Shown here: piece by piece, positions 22,158-31,116 of the stretch
Numbering within the stretch: the stretch's first letter is position 1
How the letters are laid out: every line of letters begins with the position of its first letter
Assembly: GCA_021186555.1 (NCBI GenBank)
Contig: JAJKFL010000026.1
Location: forward strand, 620,001 to 684,000
Reading direction: 5' to 3'
Source of the DNA: Reticulitermes speratus
Lineage: Eukaryota; Arthropoda; Insecta; Blattodea; Rhinotermitidae
Length of the DNA: 64,000 nt
Notes under the pieces: generated by a model
Database searches by the model: none
The model's input: the letters and a program-made list of their open reading frames with translations, nothing else
Told to the model about the DNA's origin: nothing
Translations under genes and position numbers: made by a program

Positions 22158-22560
22158 CAGGGCATACACAAAAGAATGGTGCGGTTTCAAAAGTGAATAA
22201 AAAATTTATTTCTCACCTTACACGGGCACAACATACACCGTCAGCGGCGGCAACTGTCCAAGTTTCTCATTTGGTAATTATAATCCTTCAATGTGTGCAC
22301 CCTGGGTCACACGACACACATCCACACGGTAATCAAACTCATCCCAGACCCGGTGTAGCATGTCCGCTGTAATGGCTTGCAGTGCATGCGTTATCCGATC
22401 ACGAATTTCATGAATTTCAAGCATGAGAAGCGAACTGCTGGTAGCGCATGAGAAACTTGGACAGTTGCCGCCGCTGACGGTGTATGTTGTGCCCGTGTAA
22501 TGTGAGATATAAATTGTTTATTCACTTTTGAAACCGCACCATTCTTTTGTGTATGCCCTG
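22158..22560 (-). mobile_element. internally deleted Tc1/mariner-type transposon, 403 bp, long inverted repeats
   Basis: The ends are CAGGGCATACACAAAAGAAT and its exact complement, flanked by TA on both sides (22156-22157, 22561-22562), the target duplication of the Tc1/mariner superfamily. The inverted repeats are about 110 bp long and include TGGTGCGGTTTCAAAAGTG and ACAACATACACCGTCAGCGG. The middle keeps the last 47 codons of a transposase on the minus strand. The catalytic region is gone, so it could move only with a transposase supplied elsewhere. A 68-bp version of the same ends is at 47635. Confidence 0.9.
22278..22421 (-). pseudogene. C-terminal remnant of a Tc1/mariner-like transposase
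   Basis: A clean frame of 47 codons plus a stop reads LEIHEIRDRITHALQAITAD, MLHRVWDEFDYRVDVCRVTQ, GAHIEGL*. The W-x-E-x-(D/E)-Y-R-x-D-x-C-R-x-T-x-G-A-H-I-E ending is typical of the C-terminus of Tc1/mariner-family transposases in arthropods. The DDE/D catalytic core and DNA-binding domain are deleted. The frame has no internal stop, so the internal deletion looks more recent than the LINE decay. The family assignment is from memory of the signature, not from a search. Confidence 0.82.
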
Positions 22561-22762
22561 TATATGCACTATTTGGGGGAGGTGGACAAACTTTTAGGAA
22601 ATCGCGTCTTATAGGGGGAGAAACTGCTTCGGCTGTGTGAGCCACAACTGTTTGGCTGTGCTAGCCTACTTGGTCAGTAATTACTTAGAGCAGTTTAACA
22701 TTTGAAGACAGCAAGAATATTTCAATTCAACATTATTCATCCCTTACATCTATTTTCTACAT
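22561..22762. other. unique spacer
   Basis: Low-copy, AT-rich sequence without recognised features. Confidence 0.45.
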
Positions 22763-22870
22763 TTACAGTCCCACAAATGTACACTTTTATCGACTATTAC
22801 TTGTGTAACACAGTGCTACATGTTTCGAACCTTATCTTGGTTCATCTTCAGGGACTTCAGTACTGTTTTC
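22763..22870 (-). repeat. left arm of inverted repeat with hammerhead-like motif
   Basis: About 107 bp (CAGTCCCACAAATGTACAC, TGTGTAACACAGTGCTACAT, TTCATCTTCAGGGACTTCAG) recurs inverted at 23033-23141, with a spacer of about 160 bp. A Penelope-like terminal repeat in inverted arrangement is the likeliest explanation. Confidence 0.8.
22817..22853 (-). ncRNA. hammerhead-like motif (copy 4)
   Basis: On the minus strand: CCCTGAAGA (core CUGANGA with N=A), stem II GAACC-AAGATAA-GGTTC with all five pairs intact, then CGAAAC and palindromic ACATGT. Stem I pairing with the downstream GCACTG is not evident, so the fold is incomplete as seen. Confidence 0.45.
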
Positions 22871-23032
22871 ACCACCCAATATTCAAACTATCATAACAAC
22901 ACAGATTATTCAGCTTTTAACATTTTAACCTGTGTAAGACGGTCTGTAACACCAAAACAAACAGCAGCTACATCTATTCACTTTTCTTCATCTTAACCAA
23001 CTTTATCATTGATGTAAATATATCAGTGTAAT

Positions 23033-23141
23033 TTAAAATACTGAAGTCCCTGAAGATGAACCAGGATAAGTTTCGAAACATGTAGCACTGTGTTACACAA
23101 ATTAATAGTCAATAAAATTGTAGATTTGTCGGACTGTATTT
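23033..23141 (+). repeat. right arm of inverted repeat with hammerhead-like motif
   Basis: Inverted counterpart of 22763-22870. The arms differ at several positions, so the pair is not recent. Confidence 0.8.
23047..23084 (+). ncRNA. hammerhead-like motif (copy 5)
   Basis: CCCTGAAGATGAACC, loop AGGATAA, GTTTCGAAACATGT. Core and GAAAC boxes are intact; stem II has lost one pair relative to copy 4. Confidence 0.45.
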
Positions 23142-23267
23142 TAATTGTTTCTACAAACTAAATACTGCTTTCAACAATAAACATTTCCTTCTCCACTGCA
23201 CACAAGGACTCAGTTTATCCAACTAAACTCGGTCTGACGTCGTTTAAAGCAGGCGGCACATCCGACC

Positions 23268-23690
23268 AGCGTCGTCGTGTCCTACCGCGTGCTTGAGCCT
23301 GCCGTCGTGTCCTACCACGTGCTTGAGCCTGCCGTCGTGTCCTACCGCGTGCTTGAGCCCGACGTCGTGTCCTACCGCGTGCTTGAGCCTGCCGTCGTGT
23401 CCTACCACGTGCTTGAGCCCGCCGTCGTGTTCTATCGCGTGCTTGAGCCCGCCGTCGTGTCCTACCGCGTGCTTGAGCCCGCCGTCGTGTCCTACCGCGT
23501 GCTTGAGCCCGCCGTCGTGTCCTACCGCGTGCTTGAGCCCGCCGTCGTGTCCTACCGCGTGCTTGAGCCCGCCGTCGTGTCCTACCGCGTGCTTGAGCCC
23601 GCCGTCGTGTTCTATCGCGTGCTTGAGCCGCCGTCGTGTCCTACCGCGTGCTTGAGCCCGCCGTCGTGTTTTACCGCGTGCTTGAGCCGG
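23268..23690. repeat. 30-bp GC-rich tandem array, about 14 copies
   Basis: The unit is GTCGTGTCCTACCGCGTGCT plus TGAGCC(C/T)GCC. It stands out as GC- and CpG-rich in an AT-rich window. Its multiple-of-three length yields a repeat reading (VSYRVLEPAV) in one frame and SCPTACLSPP in another. Neither has domain character. Confidence 0.95.
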
Positions 23691-23828
23691 CTACACGCGG
23701 CTACGTTGCTACGACAACCATCAGACGTCGTTAATGTACGCTTTGCGTTTCCTGCAACTTTATGTCAGACGATTTGTGGTTGATACAGAAGTAGCAACTT
23801 TACAACGTTGAAGTTTAATGCTGGACAG

Positions 23829-23999
23829 TTAAGGCACAGAACACGTCGGTACAGACGGCAACACTGGAGGGTAAAAGGTAAAGTTAAGGCACAGAACACG
23901 TCGGTACAGACGGCAACACTGGAGGGTAAAAGGTAAAGTTAAGGCACAGAACACGTCGGTACAGACGGCAACACTGGAGGGTAAAAGGTAAAGTTAAGG
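23829..23999 (-). repeat. 55-bp minisatellite, 3 copies, ending in a SINE tail
   Basis: Three near-identical units (TTAAGGCACAGAACACGTCG, GTACAGACGGCAACACTGG, AGGGTAAAAGGTAAAG) run directly into the (AAAGGT)n tail of the S2 SINE. Each unit contains a stretch of tail-like GGTAAAAGGTAAAG, so unequal exchange or slippage between the tail and flanking DNA probably made the minisatellite. Confidence 0.88.
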
Positions 24000-24330
24000 T
24001 AAAGGTAAAGGTAAAGGTAAAGGTAAAGGTAAAGCAATCCCATTACAGGTCAGGACAGACCCTTAGGTTTCCAGGAGGTTGAGGCTCACAGATTTATAGA
24101 CAGTCGACACATGAAGGTGGTAAGGTTGTCAGCACTACGCACCGGCCGCCTTTATCCCCCAGGAAACATTCCTGGTACTCATTTTTGTTAGAGGCTGAGT
24201 CGACCTCAGGGCCATAGTGCGACCGAAAGGATTATGTCAATGAAAAATTGCAATGACACCATCGGGAATCGAACCCGCAACCTTACGGTTTGTAGCGCAG
24301 TGCCTAGACGGAACGCAGAGTGCCACTGTG
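24000..24330 (-). mobile_element. tRNA-related SINE, family S2, with (AAAGGT)n tail
   Basis: On the minus strand the B-box-like GGTTGCGGGTTCGATTCCCG near 24285-24265 is followed by GATGGTGTCATTGCAATTTT, CAATCCTTTCGGTC-type sequence, GAGTACCAGGAATGTTTCC, AGGCGGCCGGTGCGTAGTGC, ACCACCTTCATGTGTCGAC and CCTGACCTGTAATGGGATTG. It ends in at least six TTTACC repeats at 24000-24034. A second copy with the same order lies at 46822-47105. It shares the hexamer tail with family S1, so both probably use the same LINE machinery. Confidence 0.85.
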
Positions 24331-24471
24331 AGATATGGGGCTCAGAGCGCTGGTGCTGAGGAGTTGGATGAGAGTTTCGCGACGTTTCGTAGTCTTCATC
24401 TTAAACGGAGAAAGCAGTCGTAATAACAATTATCTCTGTACTGTTTGCCTCTTGAAGCCGCTTCAAGTGGG

Positions 24472-24735
24472 TAAAGGTAAAGGTAAAGGTAAAGGTAAAG
24501 GTAAAGGTAAAGTTCTCCCTATAACAGGCCACGAAGGCCCAGAGGGGGAGTATAGGTATAGCTGTACTCTTTCTTTAACCTGGCACTAGATGAGGGTGGG
24601 TGGTCAACTCCACGCCCCGGCCGCTTTATCCCCGAGAAATATACCCGGTACCTATTGTACAGGAGGCTGGGTGGGCCCCAGGGCCGGTCTGGACGGGTGT
24701 GGAAAATCTCGTCCCCACCGGAATTCGGCCTACAG
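24472..24735 (-). mobile_element. tRNA-derived SINE, family S1, joined to a LINE fragment
   Basis: The minus strand shows GGTGGGGACGAGATTTTCC, CGTCCAGACCGGCCCTGGGG, CGGCCGGGGCGTGGAGTTG, AAAGAAAGAGTACAGCTATA, CCCTCTGGGCCTTCGTGGCC and CTGTTATAGGGAGAAC. The tail is a long (TTTACC)n at 24472-24510. The B box is cut at the junction CACCGG/AATTC near 24722, where LINE-like sequence begins. Confidence 0.88.
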
Positions 24736-24905
24736 AAAAGAGACAGCTTGGAAGATCTAGGCGTAAACGGAAGGGCGTAGATTACAAAAATGTGGCTTCG
24801 GATAGGGACCAGTTCTGCGCTTTTGTAAGTGCGGTGATGAACTTCGGGTTTCGTAAAACGCGGAGAATTTCTTAATAAGGTGAGGAACCGTCAGCTTTCC
24901 GGGAA
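24736..24905 (+). pseudogene. LINE ORF C-terminus, 5'-truncated, decayed
   Basis: It reads TEKRQLGRSRRKRKGVDYKN (degenerate WEDNIKMDL zone) and, after frame damage, ASDRDQFCAFVSAVMNFGF, then RKTRRIS*. These correspond to [19 protein letters not shown] of the copy at 15656. The 3' UTR (TTTCTTAATAAGGTGAGG, AACCGTCAGCTTTCC) follows. It sits immediately downstream of a SINE in the opposite orientation. Confidence 0.75.
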
Positions 24906-24959
24906 TCAGTTTTAGAAAAGAAAGTAGTTCTGCTAAGCAGGAAACTAGGCAGAGCCCTC

Positions 24960-25985
24960 TGACCACTGACACACACGGTGTGCCTATTGCGTGCACACTG
25001 ACACGGTGTGCCTATTGCGTGTACACTGACACGGTGCGCCTATTGCGTGTACACTGACACGGTGTGCCTATTGCGTGTAAACTGACACGGTGTGCCTATT
25101 GCGTGCACACTGACACACACGGTGTGCCTATTGCGTGTACACTGACACGGTGCGCCTATTGCGTGTACACTGACACGGTGTGCCTATTGCGTGCACACTG
25201 ACACGGTGTGCCTATTGCGTGTACACTGACACGGTGTGCCTATTGCGTGTACACTGACACGGTGTGCCTATTGCGTGTAAACTGACACGGTGTGCCTATT
25301 GCGTGTACACTGACACGGTGTGCCTATTGCGTGTACACTGACACGGTGTGCCTATTGCGTGAACACTGACACGGTGTGCCTATTGCGTGTACACTGACAC
25401 GGTGTGCCTATTGCGTGCACACTGACACGGTGTGCCTATTGCGTGTACACTGACACGGTGTGCCTATTGCGTGTACACTGACACGGTGTGCCTATTGCGT
25501 GTACACTGACACGGTGTGCCTATTGCGTGTACACTGACACGGTGTGCCTATTGCGTGTACACTGACACGGTGTGCCTTTTGCGTGTACACTGACACGGTG
25601 TGCCTATTGCGTGTACACTGACACGGTGTGCCTATTGCGTGGACACTGACACGGTGTGCCTATTGCGTGTACACTGACACGATGTGCCTATTGCGTGTAC
25701 ACTGACACGGTGTGCCTATTGCGTGCACACTGACACGGTGTGCCTATTGCGTGCACACTGACACGGTGTGCCTATTGCGTGCACACTGACACGGTGTGCC
25801 TATTGCGTGTACACTGACACGGTGTACCTATTGCGTGTACAATGACACGGTGTGCCTATTGCGTGTACACTGACACGGTGTGCCTATTGCGTGCACACTG
25901 ACACGGTGTGTCTATTGCGTGTACACTGACTGACACGGTGTGTCTATTGCGTGTACACTGACACGGTGTGTCTATTGCGTGCACA
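24960..25985. repeat. 28-bp tandem array, about 36 copies
   Basis: The unit contains CACTGACACGGTGTGCCTAT and TGCGTGTA. The variants GTGTACAC/GTGCACAC/GTGTAAAC mark a duplicated block near the left end (24961-25260). Divergence rises toward the right end (TGTCTATTG variants). Confidence 0.96.
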
Positions 25986-26325
25986 CTCACCGACAGAAAT
26001 GTCCTCCCGCGGTGTGTCTAATCGCTTTATTAGTTCCCATTCTCTCCACCAGCGGCAGCAGCCCCCTGTGTCCACAACAACAATAAGTATCTTTTGTTAC
26101 CGCCTGTTTGTGTTTCAGCGGAATGTCTTTCAACTGCTGCAGCCGGATTCCTTCTCGCAGAGGAAACAAATGAATGCAGACTGGATATTGTTTTACGACG
26201 CACCGCAGGACAGAACACCGCGCGATATATCAAAATCTGTCGCGAGCAAAATTTGTTTTTTTTTTTTAAAAAGGACGTGTATGTCCTACTGAAGTAAGAA
26301 ATATATTGCAAATTGTTGGATCTGT
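25986..26325. other. unique spacer, no supported gene
   Basis: Several overlapping short frames of 60 to 113 codons lie here on both strands, none recognisable. A T-run at about 26254-26270 is present. Confidence 0.45.
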
Positions 26326-26483
26326 CATAATAATAATAATAATAATATAATAATAATAATATATAATATTATTATTATATTACAAAATATATAAAAATAT
26401 TATAATATATACTATTACAATAATACATAATGTTACAAAAATACATAATAATATATAATATTATAATATATACATTTTTTTCC
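26326..26483. repeat. (TAA/ATT)n AT-rich low-complexity tract, left part
   Basis: Irregular AATAATAATATAATA-type sequence. The same kind of tract resumes at 26740 after the SINE, so the SINE inserted into it. Confidence 0.9.
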
Positions 26484-26738
26484 AAAGGCTCGACAGCCCC
26501 TTGGGGGCCTGGGCCTCCTCGTTTCGTCGACGCTTCACGATCACACACATTAGACACATCACACTCGGTAGGATTCCTCTGGACGAGTGATCAGCCCGTC
26601 GCAGAGACCTCTACCTGACAACACACAACACTCACAACAGACAGACATCCATGCCCCGGTGGGATTCGAACCCGCAATCCCAGCAAGCGAGCGGCCGTAG
26701 ACCCACGCTTTAGACCGCACGGCCATTGGGATCGGCCT
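26484..26738 (-). mobile_element. tRNA-derived SINE, family S4, full-length type
   Basis: The minus strand starts GCCGATCCCAATGGCCGTGC, A box GCGGTCTAAAGCG, then CTTGCTGGGATTGCGGG and B box GGGTTCGAATCCC. It continues CATGGATGTCTGTCTGTTG, GTCAGGTAGAGGTCTCTGC and GGGCTGATCACTCGTCCAG, and ends in GGGCCCAGGC-type CCCCCAAGGGGCTGTCGAGC. Copies at 30634 and 52912 share both ends. It resembles tRNA-headed SINEs widespread in arthropods. Confidence 0.9.
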
Positions 26739-26832
26739 ATATTATTATAATATATAATAATATTACAAAAATATATAATATTATAATAATATATAATAAT
26801 AATAATAATAATTATTATTATTATTATTATAG
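26739..26832. repeat. (TAA/ATT)n AT-rich tract, right part
   Basis: Continuation of the tract interrupted by the S4 SINE. It ends in (TAATAA)n/(TTATTA)n with a self-complementary centre near 26811. Confidence 0.9.
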
Positions 26833-26850
26833 CGGCAAATTCAGTTTTTA

Positions 26851-27188
26851 ATGATCGTGACACCGTCAGCAAGTTAATGATCGTGACACCGTCAGCAAGT
26901 CAATGATCGTGACACCGTCAGCAAGTTAATGATCGTGACACCGTCAGCAAGTCAATGATCGTGACACCGTCAGCAAGTTAATGATCGTGACACCGTCAGC
27001 AAGTTAATGATCGTGACACCGTCAGCAAGTTAATGATCGTGACACCGTCAGCAAGTCAATGATCGTGACACCGTCAGCAAGTTAATGATCGTGACACCGT
27101 CAGCAAGTTAATGATCGTGACACCGTCAGCAAGTTAATGATCGTGACACCGTCAGCAAGTTAATGATCGTGACACCGTCAGCAAGTTA
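26851..27188. repeat. 26-bp tandem array, 13 copies
   Basis: The unit is GATCGTGACACCGTCAGCAA plus GT(T/C)AAT. Copies are almost identical, with only T/C variation in the last segment, so it looks young. Confidence 0.96.
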
Positions 27189-28200
27189 TCACGCTCAGTG
27201 CGATTGGATATTATTATTAGTGTTATAAAGCAAAGACATCACATCGGTTTTGCTGAGCCTGCAGTTGTTCCGTGAAAGGACTCTAGGTTAGTGCTTCTCG
27301 ACGTTTCGGTAGAACATACTTTCTGCATATTCAAGGGTTGATGGGTCACTGACTGGGTCATACCCTATGCCGACCACACAACATTCTGACGTCACAGCTT
27401 TTAAAGACGGAACCAAAAGCCCTCAATCCTCTTTTCACGCCACTGTGCGATGTAGTACATTTCTTGTTTCTTGGAATAAACGTATTTGGGACTGCACAAC
27501 AGGTAGGGCCATTGTGCACTGAGAATTGCTGACCGCGTAGAACAAATAGCGGGGAGTGGGGGGGATATTGCTGTGTTTTTTGTGTTTGTTGGTGATTGAG
27601 GAGAGCGGAGAGTGATGAATGTGCGCGCTGTGACCGGACAACTGACAACCAGTAGCTACAGGGTGATTAAGAACAAACGCGCTTTCCCCGTCGGTTGGTA
27701 TGTGACAGATACGAATGAGGACTCTAGTGTCGCCGTTATGACGTATACCACGAGTCTGCTGTGCTTAGCCGGTAGGAAGGCAGATAAAATTAGCAGCGAA
27801 ATACAACTTGTTTGTGTGATCGCTAATGGTGAAGCTTGGACTGAATGTCGTGTTATTAGAGGTCACCCCTAAGATAACTTGCATTAAATACAGTAACAGG
27901 AACTTTGTGAAGAACAGCTAAATGTTTAACGGTCCAGTCGCCAGCACATCTTACAAATATGCCCGCTGCGGTAGCCTACACATGCCTTATATCTGTACTA
28001 TTCTGTCGCTTCCTGTCACAACAGTTCCTCATTCCCTAGCCCATTTGCCTCCCTTTGGTTTTCCCACTAAATTGTGTTCTTGCATGAAAATTTTCAGAAA
28101 TTTTCAGTTATATATTATTTGCAAAATTAATTAGTTTCTTACACGCCCTGTAGGTATTACAATTATTTCAATGTATAAGTAAGGCAATTATTTAAGTTCT
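27189..28200. other. longest unique stretch in the centre, no supported gene
   Basis: About 1 kb without repeats. A plus-strand frame of 86 codons (27612-27872) and minus-strand frames of 68 to 96 codons show no domain that I recognise, and I see no splice-site context that I can support. It is a candidate for low-copy host sequence. Confidence 0.4.
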
Positions 28201-28204
28201 ATCC

Positions 28205-28312
28205 GACAAATGTACAATTTTATTTTCTATTTTTCAGTATATATATTTCATTGAAAATGGTCCAAAATGTTTCGAACCTTATATGAGGTTCATCTTCAGG
28301 TACATGTTTTAA
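28205..28312 (-). repeat. solo Penelope-like terminal repeat relic
   Basis: It carries CCGACAAATGTACAATTTTA at one side and ATGTTTCGAACCTTATATGA followed by GGTTCATCTTCAGG, the same landmarks and spacing as in the arms at 22763 and 23033. No inverted partner lies nearby. Confidence 0.6.
28266..28300 (-). ncRNA. hammerhead-like motif (copy 6)
   Basis: On the minus strand: CCTGAAGA, stem II GAACC-TCATATAA-GGTTC with all five pairs intact, then CGAAACAT. Stem III and stem I are not clearly closed. Confidence 0.4.
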
Positions 28313-28504
28313 ATTACACCAGCCCTTCTTCAAATGAACATGTTAGGTTGCACACTTTAAAATGTTGTTTTTGTTGTTTTGTGGTTACTGAAATTAATGT
28401 TACAATACTTAAGATAAAAACAGTTCAAATCTGTATATAAGATATATATAATATTATTTGTAGAACACTAGGGTAGAACGAATTTGTAATAGTAATTCTG
28501 TACA

Positions 28505-28668
28505 TACCTTTATAACATAACATAATAACATAACACAATAACATAACATAATAATACAACATAACATAATAACGTAACATAATAACATAATATAATAACA
28601 TAACAAAACATAATATAACATAATACAATAACATAACATAATAACATAACATAACATAATAACATAAA
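28505..28668. repeat. degenerate (AACAT/AATAACAT)n array
   Basis: Imperfect repeats of AACATAACATAATAACAT over about 160 bp. Minus-strand frames here (MLCYYVMLLYYV-type) are artefacts. Confidence 0.9.
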
Positions 28669-28911
28669 GTAAGGCAATCTTTGAAAATCTCGTCTATCTC
28701 AGATCACAAACACTTTCGCAAGTTATATGATAAGTCGCCGGCTGTTAATTGCAATTACATTGCCAGCGTAGTTGCAGTTTAACTTGTTTGTTGTGAATAC
28801 TGAGCGTGCAGCTTGCGACGTTGCGAAAATGTGTGTACGAGCGAGCAGGCCTGCACTAGCAAAGAGTTGGTAGAACTGCCCTTCGTGCTTATGGTGCGGT
28901 AACAGGCAATG
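28669..28911. other. unique spacer
   Basis: No recognised feature. Confidence 0.45.
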
Positions 28912-30256
28912 TTCTGTGTGGATCTCAGAACAAACAGCGATTATTTCACTGTACAACATTAACTGACTGGTTTGTATAACTGAGACGGAGTGTGTTTACT
29001 GCGCGGTACGGACTGTATTTATGTGTTTTGTGTGGATCTCAGAACAAACAGCGATTATTTCACTGTACAACATTAACTGACTGGTTTGTATAACTGAGAC
29101 GGAGTGTGTTTACTGTGCGGTACGGACTGTATTTATGTGTTTTGTGTGGATCTCAGAACAAACAGCGATTATTTCACTGTACAACATTAACTGACTGGTT
29201 TGTATAACTGAGACGGAGTGTGTTTACTGTGCGGTACGGACTGTATTTATGTGTTTTGTGTGGATCTCAGAACAAACAGCGATTATTTCACTGTACAACA
29301 TTAACTGACTGGTTTGTATAACTGAGATGGAGTGTGTTTACTGCGCGGTACGGACTGTATTTATGTGTTTTGTGTGGATCTCAGAACAAACAGCGATTAT
29401 TTCACTGTACAACATTGAACTGACTGGTTTGTATAACTGAGATGGTTCTTCGTACGGGCTGTATTAGTGTTGTGTTATCTCGACAACGCGATATTCAGTA
29501 CACATTACTGATGTTGAACTGAGTGGGGTGTGTTTACTGCGCGTAGTTTTGTGTTTGTGTGGATCTCAGAACAAACAGCGATTATTTCACTGTACAACAT
29601 TAACTGACTGGTTTGTATAACTGAGACGGAGTGTGTTTACTGCGCGGTGCGACTGTATTTATTGTTTTGTGTGGATCTCAGAACAAACAGCGATTATTTC
29701 ACTGTACAGCATTAACTGACTGGTTTGTATAACTGAGACGGAGTGTGTTTACTGCGCGGTACGGACTGTATTTATGTGTTTTGTGTGGATCTCAGAACAA
29801 ACAGCGATTATTTCACTGTACAGCATTAACTGACTGGTTTGTATAACTGAGACGGAGTGTGTTTACTGCGCGGTACGGACTGTATTTATGTGTTTTGTGT
29901 GGATCTCAGAACAAACAGCGATTATTTCACTGTACAGCATTAACTGACTGGTTTGTATAACTGAGACGGAGTGTGTTTACTGCGCGGTACGGACTGAGTG
30001 TTTATGTAAAGTGTGTTTACTGCGCGGTATGGACTGAGTGTTTATGTAAAGTGTGTTTACTGCACGGTACGGACTGAATGTTTAGTAAAGTGTGTTTACT
30101 GCGCGGTACGGACTGAATGTTTATGTAAAGTGTGTTTACTGCGCGGTACGGACTGAATGTTTATGTAAAGTTTGTTTACTGCGCGGTACGGACTAAATGT
30201 TTATGTAAAGTGTGTTTACTGCGCGGTACGGACTGAATATTTAAATGTAATTCAGG
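28912..30256 (+). mobile_element. 114/40-bp compound element, copy 4, 5'-truncated
   Basis: It begins inside a long unit (TGTGTGGATCTCAGAACAAA), with about eight 114-bp units, one block of rearranged unit near 29440-29560, and then seven 40-bp units (about 29990-30235). It ends TATTTAAATGTAATTCAGG at 30256, followed by ACTA where other copies have TTAA. The ordering of long units then short units then ATTCAGG end matches 6529-9255. Confidence 0.82.
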
Positions 30257-30430
30257 ACTAATGTGACCACTCCGATATGGCTAAGTTGTCAGTTTCACGC
30301 TCCGCCCGACGGACCTGCTCCACAAGTCACTCGTTTTCTAGGGCTGCCCACAACTATCAATACCGCGACGACAAAAGTAACCTGCCGGGATCTGAAACCG
30401 TTATTTCAGCCTTTAGCCGGTCACTCCACT
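30257..30430 (-). mobile_element. diverged tRNA-SINE relic (S1-like, minus strand)
   Basis: It contains TCAGTTTCACGCTCCGCCC, as in minus-strand S1 relics at 36450 and 39040, and on the minus strand a degraded B box GGTTTCAGATCCCGGC. Only the landmark order supports the call. Confidence 0.4.
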
Positions 30431-30454
30431 GACTGATTCAAGCTGTCCAACAAT

Positions 30455-30610
30455 CTGTAACTCTCTACTACACACACCCCGGAGATAAGGCGACCGGAAC
30501 GTCGAGCTGAACACCTCCATTTAATGGTGATCCTAAGACTGATTAGAGCTATTCCTCCGCCTTCCCTATGCCTTTATAATTTGCACCGTAAAACCCTTAC
30601 CTTTACTTTA
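30455..30610 (+). mobile_element. S1-type SINE 3' half with tail
   Basis: CCCCGGAGATAAGGCGACCG, GGAACGTCGAGCTGAACACC, TTAGAGCTATTCCTCCGCC, ATGCCTTTATAATTTGCACC and CCCTTACCTTTACTTTACC match the S1 3' half and its hexamer tail. It abuts an S4 SINE at 30634. Confidence 0.65.
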
Positions 30611-30633
30611 CCTAACAGTATTTTTTTCAATGG

Positions 30634-30842
30634 CTCAACAGCCCCTTGAGGGCCTAGGCCTCCTCATTGTTCGAGGCTTCACGATCAAACTCAGACACAC
30701 CACTTTCGGTAGGACTCCTCTGGACGAGTGATCAGCCCGTCGCAGAGACCTCTACCTGACAACACACAACACTTACAACAGACAGACATCCATGCCTCCG
30801 GCGGGATTCGAACCCGCAATCCCAGCAAGCGAGTGGCCGCAA
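30634..30842 (-). mobile_element. tRNA-derived SINE, family S4, head truncated
   Basis: Same body as 26484: CAACAGCCCCTTGAGGGCC, ACTCCTCTGGACGAGTGATC, ACAACACTTACAACAGACAG, GGGATTCGAACCCGCAATCC. It stops within the tRNA-like head after GCGAGTGGCCGC, so the 5' terminal 30 bp or so are missing. Confidence 0.88.
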
Positions 30843-31116
30843 ACTACCTAACAGTATATAAATTGAAATAAATGAAACTCGCTTCTCCGAAATTAGTAAC
30901 AAGCTATCAGCAACTATAAATGACATTGATCAACAGAACTACCGCCAACAATAACTATAGGTGTATTTATTGCGTAACAATGTCCAGTTAACAATAAGCG
31001 TATTGTTGTGTTTAAAGAAAATTTTATTAATTCTTTCTTAAGAAACAACTGCATGTGCTATATAATGCACATAAGTTTAAATGTGTCTCAAATCTCTGTT
31101 GCAGGCGCACAATATG
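30843..31116. other. unique AT-rich spacer
   Basis: No recognised feature. Confidence 0.45.

Noticed and set aside
22391..22645. 84-codon minus-strand frame YTGHTQKNGAVSKVNK...
   Set aside because: It is a translation of the terminal inverted repeat of the 403-bp mariner-type element. The real coding remnant is in 22278-22421.
26650..26738. Functional tRNA gene on the minus strand within S4
   Set aside because: It is the head of a SINE with two further co-linear copies at 30634 and 52912.
27612..27872. 86-codon plus-strand frame in unique sequence
   Set aside because: No domain recognised and no splice or promoter evidence. Kept only as part of the unique-spacer entry.
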